DNA of 35,029 nucleotides, taken from the NCBI GenBank assembly GCA_015065925.1, contig SVPL01000026.1, positions 1-35,029 on the forward strand. Direction: 5' to 3'. Of this stretch, positions 1-8,078 are shown one piece after another; within the stretch, counting starts at the first letter, position 1, and each line of letters opens with the position of its first letter. The notes under the pieces are model-generated. The model saw nothing but the letters and a program-made list of their open reading frames with translations. It searched no databases and was not told the origin of the DNA. A program made the translations under genes and the position numbers. The DNA comes from Oscillospiraceae bacterium. Its GTDB lineage: Bacteria > Bacillota > Clostridia > Oscillospirales > Acutalibacteraceae.

Positions 1-53
1 CGGGGGCGTTCCGCTTAGGAGGCGGACCCTCTATCCTGCTGAGGTACAGAGAC
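1..53 (-). tRNA. tRNA-Arg(CCU), 3' part cut by window edge
   Basis: Read on the minus strand, this is the 5' two thirds of a tRNA: acceptor 5' strand GTCTCTG (53-47), a D arm with a CCTC/GAGG stem, a 5-bp anticodon stem TCCGC/GCGGA around the loop CTCCTAA (anticodon CCT), and the start of the variable and T region. The rest lies before base 1. All visible stems pair, so unlike its neighbours this copy looks functional. Confidence 0.8.
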
Positions 54-80
54 GTGTATGAAATTTTATCTATATTATCG

Positions 81-103
81 CTCGCCTTTTGAGCAAAGGC
101 GAG
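81..103. other. 9-bp hairpin between tRNA-Arg copies
   Basis: CTCGCCTTT and AAAGGCGAG form a perfect 9-bp stem with a 5-nt loop, between the partial tRNA-Arg and the next tRNA fragment. No T tract follows on either strand, so I do not call it a terminator. Function unknown. Confidence 0.4.
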
Positions 104-116
104 TGATTTAGTATAA

Positions 117-157
117 CCTTAGGAGGGTGGTGCTCTATCCAGCTGAGCTACTGGGAC
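117..157 (-). pseudogene. 5' half of a tRNA-Arg(CCU), broken in the anticodon arm
   Basis: The minus strand gives an acceptor 5' strand GTCCCAG, a normal D arm (GCTC/GAGC) and the anticodon loop CTCCTAA. Only three bases of the 3' anticodon strand (GGT) follow, and then unrelated AT-rich sequence. No T arm or 3' acceptor strand is present, so this is a truncated tRNA. The break lies in the anticodon arm, a common recombination point for tRNA-targeting integrases; linking this break to an integrase is inference. Confidence 0.65.
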
Positions 158-192
158 ATTTGCTAATAAATATTAAGTTTTTTGCTCTATCC

Positions 193-259
193 AGCCCCCA
201 TAGACTCGAACGACCTACTTCTTAGGAGGGGTTTATTATATCCATTTAACTAAGGAGGC
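193..259 (-). pseudogene. Degenerate tRNA-Arg(CCU)
   Basis: On the minus strand from 259 downward there is an acceptor-like GCCTCCT, a D arm of the type TTAGTTAAATGGATA, an anticodon region with CCTCCTAAG, a TTCGAGT T-loop motif and a GGGGGCT 3' acceptor strand pairing with most of the 5' strand. The span of about 67 nt is short for a tRNA, and the T stem does not pair. The sequence past the 3' end (about 182-193) repeats the D-arm segment of the fragment at 117-157, as if two tRNA copies had recombined. It is probably non-functional. Confidence 0.5.
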
Positions 260-588
260 GGATAAACATATTAAACTTGATAATATTTGCAATTCATATA
301 ATAAACCCCGACGAAAAGGGGTATTCATACGCGGAGCGTATAGCGGTTCTTGGGACCCTTTCAAAATCTATGATTTTGCAAAAGGGTAAGGTTCGCATAT
401 CCATTTAACTAAGGAGGCGGATAAACATATTAAACTGATAATATTTGCAATTCATATAATAAACCCCGATAAAAGGGTTTATTCATACGCGAAGCGTATA
501 GCGGTTCTTGGGACCCTTTCAAAATCTATGATTTTGCAAAAGGGTAAGGTTCGCATATCCATTTAACTAAGGAGGCGGATAAACATTA
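238..588. repeat. Tandem repeat, unit about 158-159 bp, each starting with a tRNA-Arg 5' fragment
   Basis: The segment ATATCCATTTAACTAAGGAG recurs at about 239, 398 and 556, giving periods of 159 and 158 bp. The sequence between copies is nearly identical, differing by small indels and substitutions. On the minus strand each unit begins with the first 20-odd nt of the degenerate tRNA-Arg (5' ends at 259, 418 and 576). It also holds a hairpin with ACCCTTT and AAAGGGT arms (near 353-395 and 511-550) and a small ATACGC/GCGTAT hairpin. No coding capacity is seen. The array has two full spacings and a third partial start. Confidence 0.85.
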
Positions 589-669
589 TCTGTTTTAAAA
601 TAGCAAATACTATATTACATTAATTTTAACAATTTGTCAATTGTATTTAGCTAAAAATTATTGTTTTTC

Positions 670-698
670 TTGACCTTTTTTAAAATTAGGTTTATAAT
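670..698 (+). promoter_or_regulatory. Sigma-A promoter of the phosphoribosyltransferase gene
   Basis: TTGACC (670-675), a 17-nt spacer and a perfect TATAAT (693-698), 34 bp before the start codon at 733. Confidence 0.8.
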
Positions 699-732
699 AT
701 CCTTATAATAAAAATACAAGGAGTTTTTAAAA

Positions 733-1287
733 ATGCTTTATCATAAAATGAAAATAGCGGGTTTGGAGCGTAGCCTTCCCCTTTGCCCCGTAAACGAAAA
801 TCTTTACATTGGCGCCTTTGTAATGTTTGGTGACACCGAGCTCACCACCGCCTGCGCCAAGGAGCTTTTAAAACGCGCTCCCGAGTACGATTATTTAATC
901 ACCGCCGAGGCTAAGGGTATCCCCTTAGGTCACGAAATGGCGCGTCTTAACGGTGACGGATATTACTTTTTGGCTCGCAAGGCTCCAAAGCTTTATATGA
1001 CGGGGGTTTTAGAGGTTAATGTTCGCTCCATAACCACCGCCGCCGACCAGAAATTATTCCTTGACACCGCCGATGCCAAAAAAATGAAGGGCAAACGAAT
1101 TTTAATAGTTGATGATGTTATTTCCACGGGCGAGTCGCTCCACGCCATTGAGGAGCTTGTAAGACAGGCGGGAGGAATTACGGTTGGCAAAATGACGGTT
1201 CTTGCCGAGGGTGATGCCAAAAACCGCGACGACATTATATTCCTTGAGGAATTACCACTTTTCAAGCCCGACGGAACAATTCTTTAA
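733..1287 (+). CDS. Purine phosphoribosyltransferase (adenine PRTase-like)
   Basis: A type I phosphoribosyltransferase of 184 residues, expected to join a purine-type base to PRPP in the cytoplasm. The PRPP-binding loop ILIVDDVISTGES lies at about residues 123-135. The segment LITAEAKGIPLGHEMA (about 55-70) matches the adenine/xanthine PRTase family. Length is normal for Apt-like enzymes (170-190). The start is set by AAGGAG 9 nt upstream. The gene is monocistronic, with its own promoter (670-698) and a strong terminator at 1301-1345. The base specificity (adenine, xanthine or other) cannot be read from the sequence. Confidence 0.85.
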   Translation: MLYHKMKIAGLERSLPLCPVNENLYIGAFVMFGDTELTTACAKELLKRAPEYDYLITAEAKGIPLGHEMARLNGDGYYFLARKAPKLYMTGVLEVNVRSITTAADQKLFLDTADAKKMKGKRILIVDDVISTGESLHAIEELVRQAGGITVGKMTVLAEGDAKNRDDIIFLEELPLFKPDGTIL

Positions 1288-1300
1288 TTATAATTACATA

Positions 1301-1345
1301 AAAAAGCAGAAGAAGTTTGGTTTTTTCAAACTTCTTCTTTTTTGT
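1301..1345. terminator. Intrinsic terminator shared by convergent genes
   Basis: A 12-bp perfect stem, AGAAGAAGTTTG (1308-1319) with CAAACTTCTTCT (1327-1338), flanked by an A run on the left and a T run on the right. It can therefore serve both the plus-strand PRTase and the minus-strand CofE-like gene. Confidence 0.85.
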
Positions 1346-1356
1346 AATTTTATAAA

Positions 1357-2097
1357 TTATTCAAAAACGGGTTCTTCCATATCATCGGGAACCTTACGGG
1401 CAATGGCAATGGGGGTTTGTTGGTCAGACTGGTCAAGGGGATTATCACCAAACATCTGTCTAGCCATTTGAAGGGTTATATCATCAGTAGATTTACCAAG
1501 AATTTCAAGTCCTAAATCGTTAGCGTCAAGCATAACCACATAACAGCCTGTATGCTCTGCAAGCTCTTTACAAACCTTGTCAGGCTCCAACGGTGCCATT
1601 TTTGCATACTTATTGTAGGGGGGGATAACATATTCACCGGGGCCGTCAATAGAACGAGCCTTGGGGCCTACAACATTGTAAAACACACCCTTAATGCCAA
1701 AGGGCTTTGTGAAGGCGGCGCAGATACAACCCAAAAGTATTCTGGGAATACCGCAGTCACGAAGGGCAAGCTCCATTGTATATGGACTGCCAAGACCTAT
1801 ACCGTAAGGGGATTTTGTAACAAATTTCACAAGGAATTTTGCCAAGGGGCGAGGCTTAATTTCATCAATATGGAATGCTCTGCCCTGACTTATGGCAACC
1901 ATTTTTTCGCTAAGGAAAATACCGTCGCCCTCCTGAATGTAAGGCATAACATATTTATCCATAATCTCCTTAAGGTCGTCACCCTTAACAACAACATGTG
2001 TTTTAACGGGATAACGGGCGAATTTACCAAAATCGGTGCTCACAATAAGCTTTTTTCCGCGATTGGGACGGAATGAACTCATATCGGGTGTATTCAT
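1357..2097 (-). CDS. CofE-like protein (F420-0:gamma-glutamyl ligase family)
   Basis: A 246-residue protein whose overall pattern matches the F420-0:gamma-glutamyl ligase family (PF01996): VVKGDDLKEIMDKYVMPYI (about 37-55), DGIFLSEKMVAISQGR (about 58-73) and GIKGVFYNVVG. In archaea and actinobacteria CofE adds glutamates to coenzyme F420. Clostridia normally do not make F420, so the true substrate here is unknown. The gene is preceded by AAGGAAG and its own promoter (2152-2180), and is transcribed alone toward the shared terminator. No other F420 gene is in the window. Confidence 0.75.
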   Translation of the reverse strand: MNTPDMSSFRPNRGKKLIVSTDFGKFARYPVKTHVVVKGDDLKEIMDKYVMPYIQEGDGIFLSEKMVAISQGRAFHIDEIKPRPLAKFLVKFVTKSPYGIGLGSPYTMELALRDCGIPRILLGCICAAFTKPFGIKGVFYNVVGPKARSIDGPGEYVIPPYNKYAKMAPLEPDKVCKELAEHTGCYVVMLDANDLGLEILGKSTDDITLQMARQMFGDNPLDQSDQQTPIAIARKVPDDMEEPVFE

Positions 2098-2151
2098 TTA
2101 AACATCTTCCTTTTTAAACGCAGATTATTTACCGCGTGAATTTCCATTATT

Positions 2152-2180
2152 ATTATAAACCTTTATTTTGCGAAATGCAA
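2152..2180 (-). promoter_or_regulatory. Promoter of the CofE-like gene
   Basis: Minus strand TTGCAT (2180-2175), a 17-nt spacer and TATAAT (2157-2152), 55 bp upstream of the start codon. Confidence 0.6.
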
Positions 2181-2231
2181 CCCCTTTTTGAAAGCAGATG
2201 CATTATATCCCCTTTTATCCCTAAAAAACAC

Positions 2232-2260
2232 TTGTAATTTGCTAGAATTTGGGGTATAAT
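2232..2260 (+). promoter_or_regulatory. Promoter of the DUF951-prfA-tsaC-coaE operon
   Basis: TTGTAA (2232-2237), a 17-nt spacer and a perfect TATAAT (2255-2260), 27 bp before the DUF951 start. No other good promoter is seen before the following genes. Confidence 0.7.
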
Positions 2261-2286
2261 ATTATGTTGGAAAAGGAGTGCGGAAA

Positions 2287-2475
2287 ATGGATATTAAAGT
2301 TGGCGACAAATTAATAATGAAAAAGCCCCATCCTTGCGGTGACAACCGCTTTGCCGTACTGCGTATTGGTATGGATTTTAAACTGCGCTGTATGGGGTGC
2401 GGTCACGAAATAATGGCTCCCCGTTCAAAAATCGAAAAGCGCATTAAAAATATTGTAACCGAAGAAAAGGAGTAA
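2287..2475 (+). CDS. DUF951 family protein (small cysteine-containing protein)
   Basis: 62 residues. The family pattern is clear: KPHPCG near the N-terminus, then [15 protein letters not shown] with a CxxC that could bind zinc, and a basic end. DUF951 proteins are small, widespread in Bacillota and of unknown role; they often lie beside translation and replication genes. I start at ATG 2287 because AAAAGGAG ends at 2278, giving 8 nt spacing; the in-frame GTG at 2278 overlaps that site. It is the first gene of the operon, 4 nt before prfA. Confidence 0.85.
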   Translation: MDIKVGDKLIMKKPHPCGDNRFAVLRIGMDFKLRCMGCGHEIMAPRSKIEKRIKNIVTEEKE

Positions 2476-2479
2476 AAGT

Positions 2480-3559
2480 ATGATAGAAAAACTTAAAGCC
2501 GTTGAAAAGCGTTACACCGAAATCGGCGAGGAATTAATGCTTCCCCAAACCGTTTCGGACAATAATCTTTACAAAAAGCTTATGCAGGAGCATAAGCACC
2601 TAACCCCTATAGTGGAAAAGTACCGCGAGTACATTGCCGCCGAGGAGTCCTTTGAGGAGGCTAAAATGCTTCTTAGCGACAGTAGTCTTGATAAGGATTT
2701 TAAGGAGCTTGCCGAGGAAGAATATAAAGACTCCAAAGAAAAAATGGAAACCTGCTTTGAGGAGCTTAAAATTCTTCTTTTACCCCGTGACCCTAATGAC
2801 GACAAAAATGTTATTATTGAAATACGCGGTGGCGCAGGCGGTGAGGAAGCGGCTCTTTTTGCCAACTCACTTATGAGAATGTACACAATGTACGCCGAAT
2901 CCAAGCGCTGGAAAAACGAAGTTTTAAGTATGAATGCAACCGAGCTTGGGGGTATTAAGGAAGTCAGCTTTATGATAAGCGGTGACGGTGCATACTCCCG
3001 CTTTAAGTACGAAAGCGGTGTGCACAGAGTTCAGCGTGTTCCCGAAACCGAAACCTCGGGCAGAATTCACACCTCCACCGTAACTGTTGCCGTTTTACCC
3101 GAAGCCGAGGAGGTTGACTTTGATATTAACCCCGCAGATTTGCAGATTGATACCTACCGTTCCAGCGGTGCGGGCGGTCAGCACGTTAACACCACCGACT
3201 CGGCAATTCGTATAACCCACCTTCCCACAGGCGTGGTTGTTGAATGTCAGGACGAGCGAAGCCAACATAAAAACAAGGATAAGGCTATGAAAATTCTCCG
3301 CAGCCGTTTGTTAGAAGCCGAAATGCAGAAGCAAACCGAGGCTATTGCAGGTGAGCGACGGGCTCAAGTTGGTACGGGTGACCGTAGTGAGCGAATAAGA
3401 ACCTACAACTACCCTCAAGGACGCGTTACCGACCACAGAATCGGTCTTACCCTATACAAAATAGACCAAATTTTAAATGGCGATTTAGACGAGGTTGTTG
3501 ACAGCCTTATTACCCACTATCGCGCCGAAATGTTAAAATCTGAAAATTCAGAAGGCTAA
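2480..3559 (+). CDS. prfA: Peptide chain release factor 1
   Basis: RF1 releases the finished peptide at UAA and UAG codons. Both hallmark sites are visible: the codon-reading PxT tripeptide (PET, residues 188-190) and the catalytic GGQ loop ([11 protein letters not shown] at 232-234), at the same spacing as in E. coli RF1. RF2 would carry SPF at the first site. The N-terminal coiled coil occupies about 1-100. At 359 residues it is full length. The gene is second in the operon and is followed after 8 nt by tsaC, a common pairing of prfA with tRNA modification genes. Confidence 0.97.
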   Translation: MIEKLKAVEKRYTEIGEELMLPQTVSDNNLYKKLMQEHKHLTPIVEKYREYIAAEESFEEAKMLLSDSSLDKDFKELAEEEYKDSKEKMETCFEELKILLLPRDPNDDKNVIIEIRGGAGGEEAALFANSLMRMYTMYAESKRWKNEVLSMNATELGGIKEVSFMISGDGAYSRFKYESGVHRVQRVPETETSGRIHTSTVTVAVLPEAEEVDFDINPADLQIDTYRSSGAGGQHVNTTDSAIRITHLPTGVVVECQDERSQHKNKDKAMKILRSRLLEAEMQKQTEAIAGERRAQVGTGDRSERIRTYNYPQGRVTDHRIGLTLYKIDQILNGDLDEVVDSLITHYRAEMLKSENSEG

Positions 3560-3567
3560 GTGATGCT

Positions 3568-4596
3568 ATGAAAACCCTACACCTTAAAGCAATGGATGAA
3601 ACTGCCGTAAACGAAATAGAAAAAGCTGCCGAAATACTTAAAAACGGCGGCTTGGTTGCCGTTCCCACCGAAACGGTTTACGGTCTTGCAGCATCGGCTT
3701 TTGATGAAACGGCAGTGCAAAACATCTTTAAGGCTAAGGGCAGACCAAACGATAATCCTTTAATAGTTCACATTGCCGAATTTTCGGAGCTTAACAGTAT
3801 TGTAAAGGAAATCCCCCCCGTATGCAAAAAATGTATGGACGCCTTTTGGCCCGGTCCCTTTACGGCGGTGCTACCAAAAAAGGATATCATCCCCGTCTCC
3901 GTTTCGGGCGGTCTTAACACCGTTGCAGTACGAATGCCTGCAAACTCTGTTACAAGGGAGATTATAAAAAAAGCGGGACTGCCTCTAGCCGCCCCATCGG
4001 CAAATCGCTCAGGCTCCCCAAGTCCCTCCACCGCAGACCATGTAATTGACGATTTAGAGGGCAGAATAGATGCCGTTGTAATATCGGGGAAATGTGAGGT
4101 AGGTGTGGAATCCACCGTTGTAACCTTTGCAACAAATCCCCCAAGACTTCTTCGTCCCGGTGGAATTACGGTAGAAATGCTAAAACAGTTTATTCCCGAT
4201 TTGGTTATAGACCCCGCCGTTACTGCCGAGCCCGAAAAGGATGCCGAGGTTGCCTCCCCCGGTATGAAGTACAAGCACTACGCCCCCAAAGCCGAGGTTT
4301 TTATGGCGCAAGGCAGTATAAAAGCCTTTTGCAAATACTGTGAAGAACATAAAAACGATTTTGATTTTGCCCTTTGTTATGATGAGGATGAGGTGGATTT
4401 AAAAATTCCCCATACCTCCCTTGGAGCAAATGAAGACCACCAAAAGCAAGCCGAGCTTTTATTCGGTTTTTTAAGGGATATTGATGATAAGGGCTACAAA
4501 AAAGTAATTGTTCACGCACCGCTTAAAGAAGGGGTTGGTCTTGCGGTTTACAACCGACTTATTCGCGCCGCAGGCTTCAAGGTAATAGATTTATGA
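3568..4596 (+). CDS. tsaC: L-threonylcarbamoyladenylate synthase (Sua5/TsaC type)
   Basis: This enzyme makes threonylcarbamoyl-AMP from threonine, bicarbonate and ATP, the first step of t6A37 synthesis in ANN-decoding tRNAs. The YrdC fold occupies about 1-210, with VAVPTETVYGL (30-40), KAKGRPNDNPL (55-65) and PSANRSG (143-149). A C-terminal Sua5 domain follows, joined by the conserved SPGMKYKHYAP segment. At 342 residues it is the long Sua5 form. The stop overlaps the coaE start by 4 nt. MtaB at 14489, which acts on t6A, is a later step of the same modification. Confidence 0.93.
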   Translation: MKTLHLKAMDETAVNEIEKAAEILKNGGLVAVPTETVYGLAASAFDETAVQNIFKAKGRPNDNPLIVHIAEFSELNSIVKEIPPVCKKCMDAFWPGPFTAVLPKKDIIPVSVSGGLNTVAVRMPANSVTREIIKKAGLPLAAPSANRSGSPSPSTADHVIDDLEGRIDAVVISGKCEVGVESTVVTFATNPPRLLRPGGITVEMLKQFIPDLVIDPAVTAEPEKDAEVASPGMKYKHYAPKAEVFMAQGSIKAFCKYCEEHKNDFDFALCYDEDEVDLKIPHTSLGANEDHQKQAELLFGFLRDIDDKGYKKVIVHAPLKEGVGLAVYNRLIRAAGFKVIDL

Positions 4597-5180
4597 AAAT
4601 AATAGGACTTACAGGCCCAAGCGGTACGGGGAAAACCACCCTTTCGGATATTGCCACCTCTTTGGGCTACGCAATAATAGACTGTGATAAGGTTGCAAGA
4701 GAGGTTACAACCAATCCCCAGCTTCTTTCAACACTTGAAAACGAATTTGGCGGTGTTGTTATAAACGGCGTTCTTGATAGAAAAGCGCTTGCCGAAAAAG
4801 CTTTTGCCAACAAGGACTCAACCGAGAGGCTAAACAGCATTATGCTACCCATTATATCCGCCGCTATTGATGAAAAAATAGAAAAACTGAAAATCGCAGG
4901 CGTGGAATATCTGCTTTTAGACGCTCCCACCCTTTATGAAAGCGGAGAGAACAAACGCTGTGACGCAGTAATTGCCCTGCTTGCAAGTGAGGAAATTCGC
5001 GCTCGGCGTATAAAATTCAGAGATAATTTAACCCCATCTCAGCTTGATAGCCGTCTTAAAGCGGCAAAGCCTGATATTTTTTACAAAGAACGGGCAGAAT
5101 ATACACTATATAACAATGGAGATTTATCGGAGCTTCAAACCGAAGCCCTGAATCTTTTAAAAAAATTAAAGGAGAGATAA
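4593..5180 (+). CDS. coaE: Dephospho-CoA kinase
   Basis: This is the last step of coenzyme A synthesis: phosphorylation of the 3'-hydroxyl of dephospho-CoA. Walker A is GPSGTGKT (8-15), followed by the family segment YAIIDCDKVAREV (about 26-38) and the acceptor region LLLDAPTLYESG (about 107-118). At 195 residues the length is normal. Translation is probably coupled to tsaC through the ATGA overlap. Three bases separate its stop from the aminopeptidase gene. Confidence 0.93.
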   Translation: MKIIGLTGPSGTGKTTLSDIATSLGYAIIDCDKVAREVTTNPQLLSTLENEFGGVVINGVLDRKALAEKAFANKDSTERLNSIMLPIISAAIDEKIEKLKIAGVEYLLLDAPTLYESGENKRCDAVIALLASEEIRARRIKFRDNLTPSQLDSRLKAAKPDIFYKERAEYTLYNNGDLSELQTEALNLLKKLKER

Positions 5181-5183
5181 TTT

Positions 5184-6575
5184 ATGGAAACAAAAGAACT
5201 TAAAGAAATGCTTTTTAACAAAAAGAAAAACGGCTATTCGGTTATTTCCGAAGAAACCGAAAAAGCCGCCTTTGAGTTTTCTAAGGGCTATAAGAATTAT
5301 TTAAATAACTCAAAAACCGAGCGCAAAGCGGTTATAACCTCTGTTGAAATTGCAAAAAAAGCAGGATTTATCGAGTTTAACCCCGAAAAATCCTACAAAG
5401 CAGGCGAAAAGCTTTATATAAATAACCGTGGCAAAGCCGCCGCATTTATTGTAATCGGCGAGGATGATATTGAGCTTGGCGCCACCGTTACCGCCGCCCA
5501 CATTGACTCCCCCCGTTTAGATTTAAAGCCCAATCCCCTTTATGAGGATATTGAGCTTGGTCTTCTTAAAACCCACTATTACGGCGGTATTCGTAAATAT
5601 CAATGGACTGCCGTTCCCCTTGCCCTTCACGGTGTTTTTGCCAAAAAGGATGGCACTATAGTAGATGTAACTATAGGTGAGGATGAAAATGATCCTATTT
5701 TCGTAGTTAACGATTTGCTCCCCCACCTTGCCGCCGAGCAAAGCAAACGTCCCTTATCCCAAGGAATAAAGGGTGAGGAGCTTAATGTTTTAATTGGTAG
5801 CAAGCCCTTTAAGGATGACAGCGAAAGCGAGCTTGTTAAGCTTAATCTTTTAAACATTCTTTATGAAAAATACAGTGTTACCGAAGCCGATTTTCTTTCT
5901 GCCGAGCTTGAGTGTGTACCCGCCTACAAGGCAAAGGATTTAGGTCTTGACCGTTCTATGATAGGCTCCTACGGTCACGATGACCGCGTTTGCGCCTATC
6001 CCGCTTTAATGGCAATAACCCAGCTTGAAGCTCCAAAGAAAACCGCCATTTGCATTTTGGCAGATAAGGAAGAAACAGGCTCCGACGGTAACACAGGTCT
6101 TAATTCCGACTTCCTTTATCATATTATGGATGACCTCTGCCGTAATCAAAATAAATCCACCACACTTGCACTCAGAAACAGCGTTTGCCTTTCTGCCGAT
6201 GTTAATGCCGCAACCGATCCCACCTTCAGGGATGTTATGGACCCCCGAAATGCCTCCTACCTTAATTACGGAGTTGTTATTACCAAATACACAGGAGCAG
6301 GCGGTAAGGGCGGCACCTCTGATGCATCTGCAGAATATGTAGGTAGAGTTCGCGCAATGCTTGAGAAAAACCAAATTGTTTGGCAGATTGGCGAGCTTGG
6401 TAAGGTAGATGCAGGCGGTGGCGGTACCGTTGCAAAATATATTGCAAATTTAGGACTTGATGTTGTAGATTTAGGTGTGCCCGTACTTTCTATGCACGCC
6501 CCCTTTGAAACCGTATCAAAGCTTGATGTTTATATGGCATACCTTACAATGTCAGCCTTCCATAAGGAATTTTAA
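5184..6575 (+). CDS. M18 family zinc aminopeptidase
   Basis: A cytoplasmic metallo-aminopeptidase of 463 residues that removes N-terminal residues from peptides. The dinuclear metal site of the family is intact: H106 (AAHIDSPR), D266/D267 (GHDDRV), E296/E297 (DKEETGS), D339 (SADVNA) and H438 (SMHAPFE). Preceded by AGGAGAGA. It is the last gene of the operon and abuts the convergent M14-like gene with no space between the stops. Clear terminators are not visible here. Confidence 0.92.
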   Translation: METKELKEMLFNKKKNGYSVISEETEKAAFEFSKGYKNYLNNSKTERKAVITSVEIAKKAGFIEFNPEKSYKAGEKLYINNRGKAAAFIVIGEDDIELGATVTAAHIDSPRLDLKPNPLYEDIELGLLKTHYYGGIRKYQWTAVPLALHGVFAKKDGTIVDVTIGEDENDPIFVVNDLLPHLAAEQSKRPLSQGIKGEELNVLIGSKPFKDDSESELVKLNLLNILYEKYSVTEADFLSAELECVPAYKAKDLGLDRSMIGSYGHDDRVCAYPALMAITQLEAPKKTAICILADKEETGSDGNTGLNSDFLYHIMDDLCRNQNKSTTLALRNSVCLSADVNAATDPTFRDVMDPRNASYLNYGVVITKYTGAGGKGGTSDASAEYVGRVRAMLEKNQIVWQIGELGKVDAGGGGTVAKYIANLGLDVVDLGVPVLSMHAPFETVSKLDVYMAYLTMSAFHKEF

Positions 6576-7472
6576 TTAAAACAAACAGGAAAGGGTCAAT
6601 AGCTCCCTTAGTCGTGCATACCAATAGGTAAGCTCACTGCAGGGTGGTGCTGACCCTGAACCTATTTTTACACTAATTGCGGGACGGCAAAATTCATAGG
6701 TAAACCAATCCCCCAAAAAGAAATCTGCATTAGAAAATGGGGGTGTTACGGTAAAGGAGGAAACCGCCGCCATAACCTCTGCCATTTTCACGCTTCTTGG
6801 CGGAGCTACGGGGTTTCCGCTATACATAACCGTTTGACCAAAGGCCGAAAGATTTATAATCTGACGCACATTTTTATTTCTGCAAAAATCGGCAAGGGCG
6901 GTGGTTTCAGGCTCCGATTCAGGTCGGTACCCGCTAAAGCCTTCAAATCTGGGCCCCGTTATATGCAAATTTTTTTCTTCGCACCTTCGTTGCTCAAACC
7001 CCGGAAAAAAGTTGCGCCATATTTCCACTCCCCTTAAATTTGACCGCCATTTAGAAAAATCTCCCCCGCAAAGCTTGGATATTTTCTGTGCCATATGTCC
7101 GCAACCGTTCTCTCCCCTTAGGGATATTTCGTATCCGTCGGGGTTAATCAGCGGTAAAACTGCCACTCCTCTACCGAACATAGCCTTTCTTATATTTATT
7201 CCGCACATTTGCTCTCCTGCCAGAATTTTTTCGCTAAGCTCGGCGATGAATTTTAAAAGCATAAGGGTTGTAATTCGGCAGGACGGATCCTCACCCGCTA
7301 TAAAAAGGGTGAAATCTCCCGTGGCACCAAGGGTAAGTACAGGTATTTCCCTTCCCGCCGACGATTTTCCTATATTACTAACGCCAACAAAGGGATATTT
7401 TGCGGCAATAGCCGAAATAAGCCTTTTTATTTCAAAATAGCTATGCTCTATCCCGTGAATTTTACTTTCCAT
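6576..7472 (-). CDS. M14 carboxypeptidase-like protein without zinc ligands (probable pseudoenzyme)
   Basis: A 298-residue protein with the M14 zinc carboxypeptidase fold: LPLINPDGYE (about 106-115), NLRGVE (145-150), PESEPET (184-190) and the LSAFGQTVMYS strand (208-218). The residues that make the enzyme work are changed. The HxxE zinc site is replaced by AGEDPSCR (59-66), the third ligand position in the usual HSxGQ-type segment is LSAFGQ, and the usual TIEVG with the catalytic Glu is SVKIG (267-271), placing Lys at that position. This suggests a binding or scaffold role, or a different chemistry. No signal peptide is seen. I start at ATG 7472 because AAAGGAG is 9 nt upstream; the ATG at 7478 would be only 3 nt from it. 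Confidence 0.75.
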   Translation of the reverse strand: MESKIHGIEHSYFEIKRLISAIAAKYPFVGVSNIGKSSAGREIPVLTLGATGDFTLFIAGEDPSCRITTLMLLKFIAELSEKILAGEQMCGINIRKAMFGRGVAVLPLINPDGYEISLRGENGCGHMAQKISKLCGGDFSKWRSNLRGVEIWRNFFPGFEQRRCEEKNLHITGPRFEGFSGYRPESEPETTALADFCRNKNVRQIINLSAFGQTVMYSGNPVAPPRSVKMAEVMAAVSSFTVTPPFSNADFFLGDWFTYEFCRPAISVKIGSGSAPPCSELTYWYARLRELLTLSCLF

Positions 7473-7535
7473 AGTCATCTGCTCCTTTACATATTACATA
7501 GTATGCAGTAAAGGACTAATTTAGGAGGATTTTTT

Positions 7536-8078
7536 ATGAATTTAGAAGAAAAACAATTATCCTTTGAATATAAATTCAAGGGAAAAATAATAAACCTACG
7601 AGTAGATACTGCTCTGCTTCCCAACGGCGCCACCGCCACTCGCGAGGTTGTTGAGCACAACGGTGGTATTTGCGTTGTACCCATAACTGAAAAGGGCGAG
7701 GTTTTAATGGTAGAGCAATACCGTTACCCCTACAGCGAGGTGGTTTTGGAAATCCCCGCAGGCAAGCGGGACGGTGACGAAGAACCCTTAGAGGGTGGTA
7801 AACGGGAACTGAAGGAGGAAACGGGTGCCACCGCCCAAAATTACACCTTTTTAGGTGAGCTTTACCCCACCCCCGGTTACTGCGGCGAGGTGATTTATAT
7901 GTACCTTGCAACGGGACTTTCCTACGGTGAAACCAACCCCGATGAGGATGAATTTTTAAATGTGAAAAAAATCCCCTTAGAAACCGCCGTACAGATGATA
8001 ATGAATGGTGAAATCAAGGACGCCAAAACCCAAGCCGCTATTTTAAAAACAGAAAGGTTGCTTAAAAATGATTTTTAA
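7536..8078 (+). CDS. Nudix hydrolase, ADP-ribose pyrophosphatase type
   Basis: A 180-residue Nudix protein of the ADP-ribose/nucleoside diphosphate sugar pyrophosphatase group. The Nudix box GX5EX7REUXEEXGU is complete at residues 76-98, with REL at 90-92 and EETG at 94-97. The N-terminal strands (FEYKFKGKIINLRVD) and a proline-rich LYPTPGYCGE segment after the box fit the ADP-ribose subgroup. The start is fixed by AGGAGG 7 nt upstream. Its last codons overlap the first esterase gene by 11 nt, so the four genes from here to 10638 probably form one transcript. Confidence 0.88.
   Translation: MNLEEKQLSFEYKFKGKIINLRVDTALLPNGATATREVVEHNGGICVVPITEKGEVLMVEQYRYPYSEVVLEIPAGKRDGDEEPLEGGKRELKEETGATAQNYTFLGELYPTPGYCGEVIYMYLATGLSYGETNPDEDEFLNVKKIPLETAVQMIMNGEIKDAKTQAAILKTERLLKNDF

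Noticed and set aside
238..588. CRISPR-like array
   Set aside because: The repeated unit is about 158 bp and includes the would-be spacers; no short repeat with unique spacers and no cas genes.
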